Shown piece by piece: positions 50,786 to 59,611 of a stretch of 64,000 nucleotides of DNA. Source of the DNA: an uncultured Clostridia bacterium (GTDB lineage: Bacteria; Bacillota; Clostridia; Christensenellales; Borkfalkiaceae); assembly GCA_947624965.1 (NCBI GenBank), contig CANQMN010000009.1, forward strand, positions 19,887-83,886, written 5' to 3'. Below the pieces are notes generated by a model. It saw only the letters and a list, made by a program, of their open reading frames with translations, made no database searches and was not told where the DNA came from. A program made the position numbers and the translations under genes. How positions within the stretch are numbered: the first letter of the stretch is position 1; each line of letters starts with the position of its first letter.

Positions 50786-51562
50786 ATGGGAAAGGTGATC
50801 TCGTTTTCCAATCAAAAGGGCGGCGTCGGCAAGACGACGACCTGCGTAAACATGGCGGCATACCTTTCCGTCGCGAAGAAAAAGGTGCTTCTCGTGGACA
50901 TAGACCCGCAGGGAAACGCCACGACGGGGTTCGGTTTTTCCAAGAGCACGCTCAAAAAATCGGTCTATAACGTCATCATCGAGGAGGAGGACGTGAAGGA
51001 CAACATCCTCCCCACCGAACTGGAAGGGCTGTACCTCTTGCCCGCGAACATCGACCTCGCGGGCGCGGAGGTGGAGCTCGTCTACAAGCGGGGGCGGGAA
51101 AAGGTGCTGAAAGCCGCGCTCGACAAAGTGAAGGGCGAGTTCGATTACATTTTCATCGACTGCCCGCCCTCGCTGGGGCTCCTCACCATCAACGCGCTCG
51201 CCGCGTCGGACAGCGTCATCATTCCCATCCAGAGCGAATATTACGCGCTCGAAGGGCTGTCCCAACTGATGAACACGCTCTCCCTCGTCCGCCGTCAACT
51301 GAACAAGGGATTGAAGGTGGAGGGCGTTGTCCTCACGATGTACGACGGCAGGTCGAGCAACTCCAAGCAGATCGCCGCGGACATCCGCAAGTTTTTTGCG
51401 AAAAAGCTGTATGAGATCGTCATTCCGCGCAACGTGCGCCTCGCGGAGGCGCCCGGGCTCGGGAAGCCGATCTTACTGCACGACCCCAAGTGCATGGGCG
51501 CGCGGGCGTACAGCGCGCTTACCGAAGAATTTTTGAAAAAAGCAGAGGGAAAAGGAGAGTAA
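50786..51562 (+). CDS. parA: Chromosome partition ATPase ParA (Soj)
   Basis: A 258-residue ParA. The deviant Walker A is NQKGGVGKTTTCVN, and VDIDPQGNATTGFGF and IDCPPSLGLLTINAL follow. It acts with ParB at parS to move or organise origins and, in Bacillus, to control DnaA. ATG 50786 follows GGAGTAAGCGAAG. The parB start is 3 bases after the stop. Confidence 0.97.
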   Translation: MGKVISFSNQKGGVGKTTTCVNMAAYLSVAKKKVLLVDIDPQGNATTGFGFSKSTLKKSVYNVIIEEEDVKDNILPTELEGLYLLPANIDLAGAEVELVYKRGREKVLKAALDKVKGEFDYIFIDCPPSLGLLTINALAASDSVIIPIQSEYYALEGLSQLMNTLSLVRRQLNKGLKVEGVVLTMYDGRSSNSKQIAADIRKFFAKKLYEIVIPRNVRLAEAPGLGKPILLHDPKCMGARAYSALTEEFLKKAEGKGE

Positions 51563-51565
51563 GAC

Positions 51566-52447
51566 ATGGCGAAAGGTATAGGGCGCGGGCTTTCCGCGCT
51601 GTTCAGCGACACGAAGATCGCCTACGACAACGCGCAGCAGGATATGCAAAACGCGGCGGGGATCCCGCTCGGGGAGATCTACCCCAATCCCGACCAGCCG
51701 CGAAAGGCGTTCGACGAGGGGACGCTCGCCGACCTCGCCGGTTCCATCCGTGAGCACGGCGTCATCAGTCCCATCGTCGTAACGCGGCGGGGGGACGGAT
51801 ACATGATCATCGCGGGCGAGCGCAGATACCGCGCCGCCAAGATGGCGGGGCTCACGGAGATCCCTGCCATCGTAAAGGATTACGACGAGCGGGAGATCCA
51901 GGAAATTTCCCTCATCGAGAACTTACAGCGCGAAGACCTGAACCCCATCGAAGCGGCGTACGGCATGAAGAAGCTCATGGAGGAGTACAGCCTCACGCAG
52001 GAAGTGCTCGCGGAGCGGCTGGGCAAGTCCCGCCCCGCCATCGCGAACACGTTGCGCCTCCTCACGCTCTCCGACGAAGTCATCGCGCTCGTGCGGGAGG
52101 GAAAGCTCTCCTCGGGGCACGCGCGCACCCTCGTTCCCGTTCCCAAGGAGGAGCAGGCGGCGCTCGCGCGGGAGTGCGTGAAAAACGGCTGGTCCGTGCG
52201 GGAGGCGGAGCGCGCCGTGAAACAACACCTCAACCCGCCCGAGATCCTCACGCGGGACAAGGAGCGCAAGAACGCGCTCGCGAACGCCGAGCTCAAACAC
52301 CTCGTCGAGCGGCTCCGCAGCGGCTTCCGCACCAAGGTCTCCCTCATCGGGACGGAAAAGAAGGGCAGGATCTACATCGATTACTATTCGCGCGACGACC
52401 TCGACCGCATCAGCGAGATCCTCGATATCGTCGAGCGGCAGGAATGA
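51566..52447 (+). CDS. parB: Chromosome partition protein ParB (Spo0J)
   Basis: A 293-residue ParB. It has IYPNPDQPRKAFDEGTLADL near the N-terminus, the CTP-binding motif GERRYRAAKMAG, the linker LIENLQREDLNPIEAAYG, and the helix-turn-helix LTQEVLAERLGKSRPAIANT that reads parS. The C-terminal dimer domain is present. The nearby consensus parS sites support its role. A weak hairpin at 52469-52488 follows. Confidence 0.97.
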   Translation: MAKGIGRGLSALFSDTKIAYDNAQQDMQNAAGIPLGEIYPNPDQPRKAFDEGTLADLAGSIREHGVISPIVVTRRGDGYMIIAGERRYRAAKMAGLTEIPAIVKDYDEREIQEISLIENLQREDLNPIEAAYGMKKLMEEYSLTQEVLAERLGKSRPAIANTLRLLTLSDEVIALVREGKLSSGHARTLVPVPKEEQAALARECVKNGWSVREAERAVKQHLNPPEILTRDKERKNALANAELKHLVERLRSGFRTKVSLIGTEKKGRIYIDYYSRDDLDRISEILDIVERQE

Positions 52448-52494
52448 TCGAAGAGACGGAATAAAAACGCCCGCCGCACCGTGCGGGCATCGCT

Positions 52495-53919
52495 ATGTTA
52501 CAGTTTCAAAAAGCAGAAAAAAACGATCTGGGTGCGTTAAAACCGTATTTTGCGGCGCAACGCACCCATTTGAGCGATTTCTCGCTCGGGTTCCAGTTCA
52601 TGTGGAACGACGCGCTTCGGCCGGACTATGCCGTCGCGGGCGACTGCCTCATCCTTCGGGAATTTTATACGGGCAGATACTACTTTCACTACCCGCTCTC
52701 CCTCTCGGGGAGCGAGGAGGCGGAGACCGCCGCGATCGCCGCCATCGAACAGTATTGCCGCGACACGGACACCCGCCTGCACTTCACCAACGTTCCCCGC
52801 GCGAAACTTGCGGGGCTCGTGCTCCGCTACGGGCAAGAGGTCTCCGTGAGCAACGTCCGCCGCTGGCGGGACTACCTCTACCGCGCCGAGGATTTCAAGG
52901 AATACCCCGGGAAGCGGTACGCGGGGCAGCGCAACCACGTGAACAAGTTCTTGAAAAACAACCCCGCGTGGAGCTTCCGTCCTTATACGCCCGAGGACGA
53001 GCCCGCCGTGCGCGCCTTTCTCAAAACGTACGAGGCGGTCCAGCGCGCGAAGAAGTCCTTCCTCGCGGAGGAGGAGATGGACGAGGTCTACGAGATCCTT
53101 CCCCGCTTTGCGGAGTTCGGGATCGTCGCGGGACTGCTCTTTTCGGGCGGGAAGATCGTCGCGTTCACCGCGGGCGAGCGGTGCGGGGACACCCTCGTCG
53201 TGCACATCGAAAAGGCGCTGCGGGACTGCGAGGGCGCGTATCCCTTCGTCGCGCAGCAGTTTGCGCGCGCATTTTGCGGGGAAGGCGTGGATTATCTCAA
53301 CCGCATGGACGACGCGGGCGACGGCGGGCTCCGCAAATCCAAACTGCAATATCTCCCCTGCGAGATCGTGGACAAGTACACCGTCATCCCCGGGCGGGCG
53401 ATCGACCTCGTTTCGCGGGAGCCCGTCGTGCAGACGGAGCGGCTCACCCTCCGCCGCGTCCGCGACGAGGACGAAGCGGCGTACGCGCGGCTCGCCTCCG
53501 ACGTCGGGCGCAACCGCTATTGGGGGTACGACTGGCGGGAGGACTGTCCCGTGGCGGACCCGCCCGCAAGATATTATTTGGAATGCGCGCGCGAGGACTT
53601 CAAGCGCCGCCGCGAGATGCCGCTCGGCGTCTATTGCGGGAAAAAGCTCGTGGGCGAGGCGGTCTTGCATCGGTTCGGCTATGCCGGCGAGGCGGAGATC
53701 GGCGTTCGGCTCCTGCCCGAAGAGGAGGGAAAGGGCTACGCCTGCGAGGCGGTGCGCGCCCTGACGGAGTACGCGTTTCTCAAACTCGGCGCGGAGCGGG
53801 TGGAGGCGAAATGTTTCCGCGAGAACGAGCGGTCGCGCAAAATGCTCCTCGCCGCGGGGATGCGCGCGGCGGGCGAGGACGAGACGTATTTCTATTTTTA
53901 CCGCACGCCCGCGATGTAG
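52495..53919 (+). CDS. DUF2156-type domain fused to RimJ/RimL-like acetyltransferase
   Basis: A 474-residue protein of two parts. Residues 1 to about 305 match the DUF2156 / phosphatidylglycerol-lysyltransferase C-domain-like family (FSLGFQFMWNDALRPDYAV, KRYAGQRNHVNKFLKNNPAW, YLNRMDDAGDGGLRKSKLQY). From about 320 on, a GNAT acetyltransferase follows (QTERLTLRRVRDEDEAAYAR, with GVRLLPEEEGKGYACEAVRA). The two GNAT-like folds in one chain suggest aminoacyl or acyl transfer, but the substrate is unknown. There is no good ribosome site at ATG 52495. It follows parB by 47 bp. Confidence 0.82.
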   Translation: MLQFQKAEKNDLGALKPYFAAQRTHLSDFSLGFQFMWNDALRPDYAVAGDCLILREFYTGRYYFHYPLSLSGSEEAETAAIAAIEQYCRDTDTRLHFTNVPRAKLAGLVLRYGQEVSVSNVRRWRDYLYRAEDFKEYPGKRYAGQRNHVNKFLKNNPAWSFRPYTPEDEPAVRAFLKTYEAVQRAKKSFLAEEEMDEVYEILPRFAEFGIVAGLLFSGGKIVAFTAGERCGDTLVVHIEKALRDCEGAYPFVAQQFARAFCGEGVDYLNRMDDAGDGGLRKSKLQYLPCEIVDKYTVIPGRAIDLVSREPVVQTERLTLRRVRDEDEAAYARLASDVGRNRYWGYDWREDCPVADPPARYYLECAREDFKRRREMPLGVYCGKKLVGEAVLHRFGYAGEAEIGVRLLPEEEGKGYACEAVRALTEYAFLKLGAERVEAKCFRENERSRKMLLAAGMRAAGEDETYFYFYRTPAM

Positions 53920-53948
53920 CGGCGAAAAAATCGCAAAAAAAACGGGAA

Positions 53949-53975
53949 GATCCGCTCATAGGAGCGGATTTTGTA
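53949..53975 (+). terminator. Terminator of the DUF2156-GNAT gene
   Basis: ATCCGCTC and GAGCGGAT form a hairpin around ATAG, followed by TTTG. Confidence 0.75.
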
Positions 53976-54120
53976 TATCGGTACAACATATAGTAAAGTG
54001 AAGGTCCGCCGCGCGGAAGATTTTGGGTTTTCGGAGCGGAAAGCACGAAATTTCGGTGAAAATGTCCAAATTTTCGCGAAAAAAAGGTGAGCGTTTCACA
54101 AAAAATTTTTCAAAACAGCA

Positions 54121-54149
54121 TTGACAAAGTTTTTTGCTTGTGCTATATT
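54121..54149 (+). promoter_or_regulatory. Sigma-A promoter of the arabinan transport operon
   Basis: A perfect TTGACA (54121-54126) and TATATT (54144-54149) are 17 bp apart. The leader to the solute-binding gene is about 265 bases. Confidence 0.8.
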
Positions 54150-54185
54150 AGTTACAGTACATGAAATGACGACAGGGGGAAAGTC

Positions 54186-54209
54186 ATGGATAGGACTCGC
54201 ATTCGCTGA
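54186..54209 (+). CDS. Possible 7-residue leader peptide
   Basis: ATG 54186 follows AGGGGGAAAGTC at a usual spacing and encodes MDRTRIR before TGA. It lies in the leader of the sugar transport operon. The size and three Arg codons are only suggestive. The rest of the gap 53920-54421 holds the terminator, the promoter and DNA without other genes. Confidence 0.3.
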   Translation: MDRTRIR

Positions 54210-54421
54210 TTTTTCGCGTTCTTTTTACTCTTTTTCAAGGGCAAAGCGCGTTTGTCTGCGAATGTTTTTTTATCCTCGGCAAAACCAAGAGCATTTCTTC
54301 CGAAGAAGCGGAACTTCCCGTCCGCCAAGACGCGTCTCTCCCCCAAAAGGCGCGGCAAAGCGCGGGAACCAAGCGGAACCGGGCGTACGCGAAATTCTAT
54401 TTTTATAAGAGGTATTAGGTA

Positions 54422-57121
54422 ATGAAGAAGAGAAAGACAATCAGAAACGTTTCTCTTGTCGCCCTCTCGGCAGTCATGGTCTGCGGCGCCGCCGCGGCGT
54501 TCGCCGGTTGCTCGAACGACACCTATACGCTTACGGTGTCCATTTTCTGTAACCGTTCGGATGAATACACCAACACCACGATCTGCGAACAGTGGGAGAA
54601 AGAGTATTCGGAGAAGCTCGGGACGGAAGTCCATGTCGAACTCAGCGTCAACCCGGAAAAGAACGACTATTTCCAGAAGATCGGCGAAGCGTTCGGGAAC
54701 GGTTCCGCGGCGGACGTCGTCTATCTTTCGCCCAAGTACGTCAAACAGTGGGCGGAAGTCGGCCGCGTGATGGATCTGAGCCCCTACATTTTGCAGGATT
54801 CCCTTCTCAACACGAAGGAAGAGACGGCGACGGCGCTCCAAGGCATCTGGCAGAACGGCCTCTCCTACTACGGGTACCGCAAGGGCGAATCGACCACGTA
54901 CGTCCCCGGACAGGCGATCAAATACGACAGCGCGACGGGCAAACTCGTCGCCGAGTCGGATAACCAAGCGGTCGAATTGTACGGCCTCCCGAAGGACTAT
55001 TCCAACTTCGCGATGGGCTACAACAAGAAGTTCTTCACTTCCGACCTGAAAAAGGCGTATACGACGACGAAGACCTCCGCTGTGCGCAATGTGCTCGCGG
55101 GCGATCAGACCGATAAGTACTACACGAAGGGTCTCACCCATACGGGTACGACCGACACGCCTTCGGTAACGTATGCGGTGAGCGGCGATTACACCAATCC
55201 GTATACGGGTCAGACGATGACTGCGACGGCGGGACAGGAAGCGCCCCTCATCAACATCGGCGTTCCCACGACGTACAAACCCTTCAACTTCTACCGCTTC
55301 AAGAGCTATGACGATGCGCTTGCGGCAGGCGACCCGATGGCGAAGGCAACGAGCATCCTCACCCGCAACCAGGGCTACACCGTCACCATTCCCGGCTTCC
55401 CCGGCGAGACGTTTGCGATCGACGACGCGACGAACGCAAAGAACAACGCGACGGATGTTCCCTACGACGTCGATACGGGGCACATCGTGTTCACGTACGC
55501 CGAATTCGGCGCGCTCACGTGGGCGGTCACCTATTACCTCAACACGTTCGACTGGGATGCCGCAAATCCTTTGGCAGGACAGGGCGGCGTTTCTTCCAAA
55601 GTTCGCCAGATGAACGTCTACGGCAACGACATGTACGAAGGCGCGCAGGGCAACCCGCTCTACCTTCTTACCTGGCTCTCGTCCAACGATGCGGACTTCA
55701 TCAACGAGTCCTCCACGAAGGCGATGAACGGCACCACCGCACCCGATCTGACCAGCACGGCGAGATCCTCTGATCTTGCGGGCACGAACTCCCAGAAGGT
55801 GAAGAAGCTCAACCTCGACGGCACCTATCGCGAAGCCGACGTGCAGTACGGTGTTGACAGCAAGAACTTCATCGAAACGTACGGCGCCTATCACGAATAC
55901 GGCTCCACGTGGAACGGCAACGCCGCCAACTCCGGCGACACCACCGAGAACCGCTCCACCGGTTGGGAACTCTACCGCATGGGCTGCTCCGTCTTCTACG
56001 GCGCAGGCACGTGGGATGCGGCGACGAGAAACGAATCGGAACAGACGTACTTTGAATTCGGCGAAATGCCCGCCCCCGTTGCGGAAAAATACGCCCTCTA
56101 CTCCACGGTGAAGAACGCGGACTATGAGATGCAGACGTACTCCAACGGCGCGACGACGAAGGGGACCGGGAACACCGCGAACAACGACGGCGCGCAGAGA
56201 AGCAACCTCGAAGAAGGCAAGACGATCTACAATGCAGCCGCGATCAAAGCGAACCAAATTCTCCGTCAGGACAAGTGGGCTGCGCGTATGGACTCCGTCG
56301 GCTATGCGGCGAACGCGAGACTTTTGAGCACCGCCGGCACGGACGAAGGGTGGAAGATCGAAGGCGCCGCATCCCTCATCATGGCGCTCACCATCAACAA
56401 GGACGCGCAGAAGACGCTCACCTATGCCGGTGCGCAGCTTCCCAACTTCCGCGACCAGTGCAAGGACTTCCTCGATTACAACAAGCAGACGGAAGGCGAG
56501 TTCAAGGAAATGATCACGCCCGAGGGCTTCTACAACACGACGGATCCCGCCGAGGGCAAGGCGATCTGGGATCACTATTACGACATCGCGGTGAGAATGG
56601 CGGATGCATCGAGAAGCAGCAACAACAATATCACCGTCGGCGATTGGCTCGCGCAGAACGCCAAGGACTATAACGGCACCGATCCCGCGAGATACGACGA
56701 GCAGTATAAGGACGTCCTTCTCTCCGAGTTCACGGGCGAAGACACCTACTATTCGTTCGCGATGAAGGTGCTCCGCATGGTCGCCTTCGACAGAACGGAC
56801 CGCGACCTCAACCTCCGCATGCAGTACGGGCTCAACTCCGTGAGAGATTCCAGCATGTACACCTTCACGGATGTGTGGATCGACAAGATCAACCCCGCCA
56901 CCACGGGTAAACTTCTTGCCTACATCAACCAAGTTCCGTTCGACGCCAATGTGCAGATCGGGATCAACGGTGCGGACTTGCAGAACTGTCCAAGCGGGAA
57001 CAAGAAGTATCAGACGCCCGCGACGTACCTCATCCGTATGGCAAGCCAGGTTCAGGCTGAGCTTGACAAGGCGATCCAGAACGAAAGAGAGTCGATTTCC
57101 TCGGCAAACGTGGGACTTTGA
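54422..57121 (+). CDS. Large extracellular solute-binding lipoprotein of a sugar ABC transporter
   Basis: An 899-residue substrate-binding protein, about twice the usual size. The signal peptide ends in lipobox AAFAGC (Cys near residue 30). The binding fold shows IFCNRSDEYTNTTICEQWEK, NGSAADVVYLSPKYVKQWAE at the N-terminus, and C-terminal stretches such as GEDTYYSFAMKVLRMVAFDR. A large insertion lies in the middle. It is probably for oligosaccharides; the two GH43 genes downstream suggest arabinan or arabinoxylan. ATG 54422. It is the first gene of the operon. Confidence 0.88.
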   Translation: MKKRKTIRNVSLVALSAVMVCGAAAAFAGCSNDTYTLTVSIFCNRSDEYTNTTICEQWEKEYSEKLGTEVHVELSVNPEKNDYFQKIGEAFGNGSAADVVYLSPKYVKQWAEVGRVMDLSPYILQDSLLNTKEETATALQGIWQNGLSYYGYRKGESTTYVPGQAIKYDSATGKLVAESDNQAVELYGLPKDYSNFAMGYNKKFFTSDLKKAYTTTKTSAVRNVLAGDQTDKYYTKGLTHTGTTDTPSVTYAVSGDYTNPYTGQTMTATAGQEAPLINIGVPTTYKPFNFYRFKSYDDALAAGDPMAKATSILTRNQGYTVTIPGFPGETFAIDDATNAKNNATDVPYDVDTGHIVFTYAEFGALTWAVTYYLNTFDWDAANPLAGQGGVSSKVRQMNVYGNDMYEGAQGNPLYLLTWLSSNDADFINESSTKAMNGTTAPDLTSTARSSDLAGTNSQKVKKLNLDGTYREADVQYGVDSKNFIETYGAYHEYGSTWNGNAANSGDTTENRSTGWELYRMGCSVFYGAGTWDAATRNESEQTYFEFGEMPAPVAEKYALYSTVKNADYEMQTYSNGATTKGTGNTANNDGAQRSNLEEGKTIYNAAAIKANQILRQDKWAARMDSVGYAANARLLSTAGTDEGWKIEGAASLIMALTINKDAQKTLTYAGAQLPNFRDQCKDFLDYNKQTEGEFKEMITPEGFYNTTDPAEGKAIWDHYYDIAVRMADASRSSNNNITVGDWLAQNAKDYNGTDPARYDEQYKDVLLSEFTGEDTYYSFAMKVLRMVAFDRTDRDLNLRMQYGLNSVRDSSMYTFTDVWIDKINPATTGKLLAYINQVPFDANVQIGINGADLQNCPSGNKKYQTPATYLIRMASQVQAELDKAIQNERESISSANVGL

Positions 57122-57210
57122 TCGGAAAGAGCGGTAAGGGCGCATATCCCCTGCGGGGGATATGCCGCCCGCGCCGTATGTTTTAACAAATCAATCAAGG
57201 AGGAAAACTG

Positions 57211-58350
57211 ATGGAAGAGAATATTACCGCGACGGCGGATGAACAGGCAGTGGAAGCCGTAGTGCCCGTCGCGACGGAAGAGACCCTTCCTCCGAAGAAG
57301 AAGAGAAAGCCCATCAACCAGCAGAAGTTGCAGGATAACCTCTGGGGTTGGACGTTCTGCGTTCCCCTCTTGTTCGGGACCATTCTGTTCGTCTACGTCG
57401 CGCTCGTCATGGCGTTGCTGCTCTCGTTCACGAACTATTCTTCGTTCGCCGGCAACGTTTGGGATTATCTCGGCAAGATGTTCGGCGGCAACGACGCGGT
57501 ATTCAAGTTCGATGGTCAATACGATCCGCTCCACTGGTACAGGCTCGTCTTTACGAATGAGACATATTCGACCGCGGTCACCCAGGAAGAGCATGTGGCA
57601 ATCAACGAGATGGGTGCGTATCTGTTCAACACCGTGTTCTACATGATCGGCATTCCCATCGGCATGATCCTGTCCATGTTTTTCGCGGTGTGCATGTCCC
57701 GCGATATCAAGGGCGGCAATGTGTTCCGCGTGCTCTACTACATCCCCTGCGTCGCGAGCACCATCTCCATCGTGTATACGTTCCGTATCATGTTCTCGAC
57801 GGCGGGCGTGTTCAACCAGATGTTCGGCTCACAGACGCCGTGGATCCAGCTTCCCGATACAGGCGCATTGCGATGGGGAGACGGCGATCCATTCTGGCGG
57901 CAAGGGCTCATCAATAAGCTCGTTATCATTATCATGTCGGTCTGGAAAGGCTTGGGCGGCACCATCATTCTGTACGTCGCGGGACTTTCCGGCGTAAATG
58001 CGGCGACCAAGGAAGCCGCACAGATCGACGGCGCAAACGGTTGGACCATCTTCTGGAAAGTAACGATGCCCGACCTGTACCCGACGATCTTTTACAACAT
58101 CGTAACTTCCGTCATCGGCGGCATGCAGATCTACGCGGAACCCGAACTCTTCTTTGCGACAACGACTTCGGGCGGTCCCAACGTCTGCACCTCCGGCTAT
58201 GTCAGCCTCATCTGGTGGTACGGCATCAAGGGCGGCGGCTCGGGCGCCGGTCGCGCTTCGCAGGGCGCGGCGTACGGCATGGTGCTCGCGGTCATCATCT
58301 TCTTCATGACGCTGTTCCAGTTCTGGCTCGACTCGCGGAAGAAGGATTGA
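57211..58350 (+). CDS. Sugar ABC transporter permease (first)
   Basis: A 379-residue permease with six to seven helices. The EAA loop is EAAQIDGANGWTIFWKVTMP, as in MalF/LplB-type permeases of the CUT1 family. A cytosolic N-terminal part of about 45 residues and an extended extracytoplasmic segment (about 85-135) are extra. ATG 57211 follows AAGGAGGAAAAC. It is 14 bp before the second permease gene. Confidence 0.92.
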   Translation: MEENITATADEQAVEAVVPVATEETLPPKKKRKPINQQKLQDNLWGWTFCVPLLFGTILFVYVALVMALLLSFTNYSSFAGNVWDYLGKMFGGNDAVFKFDGQYDPLHWYRLVFTNETYSTAVTQEEHVAINEMGAYLFNTVFYMIGIPIGMILSMFFAVCMSRDIKGGNVFRVLYYIPCVASTISIVYTFRIMFSTAGVFNQMFGSQTPWIQLPDTGALRWGDGDPFWRQGLINKLVIIIMSVWKGLGGTIILYVAGLSGVNAATKEAAQIDGANGWTIFWKVTMPDLYPTIFYNIVTSVIGGMQIYAEPELFFATTTSGGPNVCTSGYVSLIWWYGIKGGGSGAGRASQGAAYGMVLAVIIFFMTLFQFWLDSRKKD

Positions 58351-58363
58351 GGAGGGGAAAATC

Positions 58364-59404
58364 ATGGAAAACAACGAAATGCAAAACGCAGTCGTCGCCC
58401 AACCCACCTTTGAGGAACAGGCGCACCAATACTCCTCTTTCCGTTATGCGGTCGGCGCAGTGCTCGCCTTCTTCGGATTTTCGTCCAAGACGCACCGCGC
58501 GAGCAAGAAACGCCAAAAGCTCGTCGGCGATATCTTCACCTACATCATCCTGCTCTTCGGAACGTTCCTCATGGTCTATCCCTTCTGGTGGATGCTTGCG
58601 GGTTCCTTTGCGGATACCAGCATGGGCAGCCAGGCGCTCCTCGAAAGCATGATCTGGTGGCCCACGAACAGCACGTTCGATGCGGGCTTCACGAAAGGCG
58701 AGTTCTATTACAACTATGAAGAGCTCTTCGTCCGCGGTTTCGAGACGTCCGTCTATGCGAAGGGATTCAGCTACTGGCGCGCCCTCGGGAACAACCTCAT
58801 CTATTCCATCGTTCCCGTCGTCGTCGGCGTTATCACTTCCGCTTCCGCGGCGTTCTCGTTCGCGAAGATCCAGTGGATCGGCAGAAACAAGGTATTCTTC
58901 TTCCTGCTCGCGGCGATCATGGTCCCCGGACCTTCCATCATGACGGCGCAATACGCGATGTACAGCAGTTTCGGCATGTTGAACGCGCTCGTGCTCATCG
59001 TTCCCGGACTGTTCGGTTCCATCATGACGGCGTTCTTCATCCGCCAGTTCCTGTTCGGACTTCCCACCTCCATCATCGAGGCGGCGAAGATCGACGGCGC
59101 GGGATACTTCCGCATCTTCTGCGGATTCATCCTCCCGCTTGCAATGCCCGCCATCATGGCGCAGGGTCTCCTCTCCTTCATGGGATGCTGGAACAACTAC
59201 ATGGGTTCGTTCATCTTCATCCCCAACAACAGCGAGTGGATCAACCTGCCCCACGCGATGTACATCATGGACACCGGTTACAAGAACAACCAAGGTCCCG
59301 TCATCGCGGCGTCGGTCATCTGCGTCCTTCCCGTCATCATCCTGTTCGCCTGCTTCCAGAAGCTGATCATCGGCTCGTTGATGCTCACGGGGTCCAAGGA
59401 GTAA
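58364..59404 (+). CDS. Sugar ABC transporter permease (second)
   Basis: A 346-residue permease of the MalG/LplC type with the EAA loop EAAKIDGAGYFRIFCGFILP. It has a long cytosolic N-terminal part (about 55 residues) before the first helix (TYIILLFGTFLMVYPFWWML). ATG 58364 follows GAGGGGAAAATC. No ATPase gene follows; such CUT1 systems often share an MsmK/UgpC-like ATPase encoded elsewhere. Confidence 0.93.
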   Translation: MENNEMQNAVVAQPTFEEQAHQYSSFRYAVGAVLAFFGFSSKTHRASKKRQKLVGDIFTYIILLFGTFLMVYPFWWMLAGSFADTSMGSQALLESMIWWPTNSTFDAGFTKGEFYYNYEELFVRGFETSVYAKGFSYWRALGNNLIYSIVPVVVGVITSASAAFSFAKIQWIGRNKVFFFLLAAIMVPGPSIMTAQYAMYSSFGMLNALVLIVPGLFGSIMTAFFIRQFLFGLPTSIIEAAKIDGAGYFRIFCGFILPLAMPAIMAQGLLSFMGCWNNYMGSFIFIPNNSEWINLPHAMYIMDTGYKNNQGPVIAASVICVLPVIILFACFQKLIIGSLMLTGSKE

Positions 59405-59446
59405 CATCCGTAAAATCGTCGGCATGTCCCGGCGCAAAAGCAAAGG

Positions 59447-59472
59447 AAAAACGGAGCTTCGGCTCCGTTTTT
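59447..59472 (+). terminator. Terminator of the ABC operon
   Basis: AAAAACGGAGC and GCTCCGTTTTT pair around a TTCG tetraloop. Confidence 0.88.
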
Positions 59473-59553
59473 CCATGCCGCGGAGGGACTGCCGAAGGGG
59501 GGGATCCCGAGGGGCATATTTTTCACTTTTGCGAGGAATTTTTCGCAAAGGAC

Positions 59554-59582
59554 TTGAAAAACAGGCGGAAATGCTTTATAAT
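59554..59582 (+). promoter_or_regulatory. Sigma-A promoter of the GH43 pair
   Basis: TTGAAA (59554-59559) and TATAAT (59577-59582) are 17 bp apart. Confidence 0.82.
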
Positions 59583-59611
59583 GGAATATATCCAATTCAA
59601 AGGGGGATCTT

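Noticed and set aside
48479..51298. 939-residue leftward open frame opposite ftsH and parA
   Set aside because: It lies opposite two conserved genes and has no recognisable motif. High G+C gives long antisense frames.
54152..57145. 997-residue leftward open frame opposite the solute-binding protein gene
   Set aside because: Same reason: an antisense shadow with low-complexity Arg/Val/Gly content.
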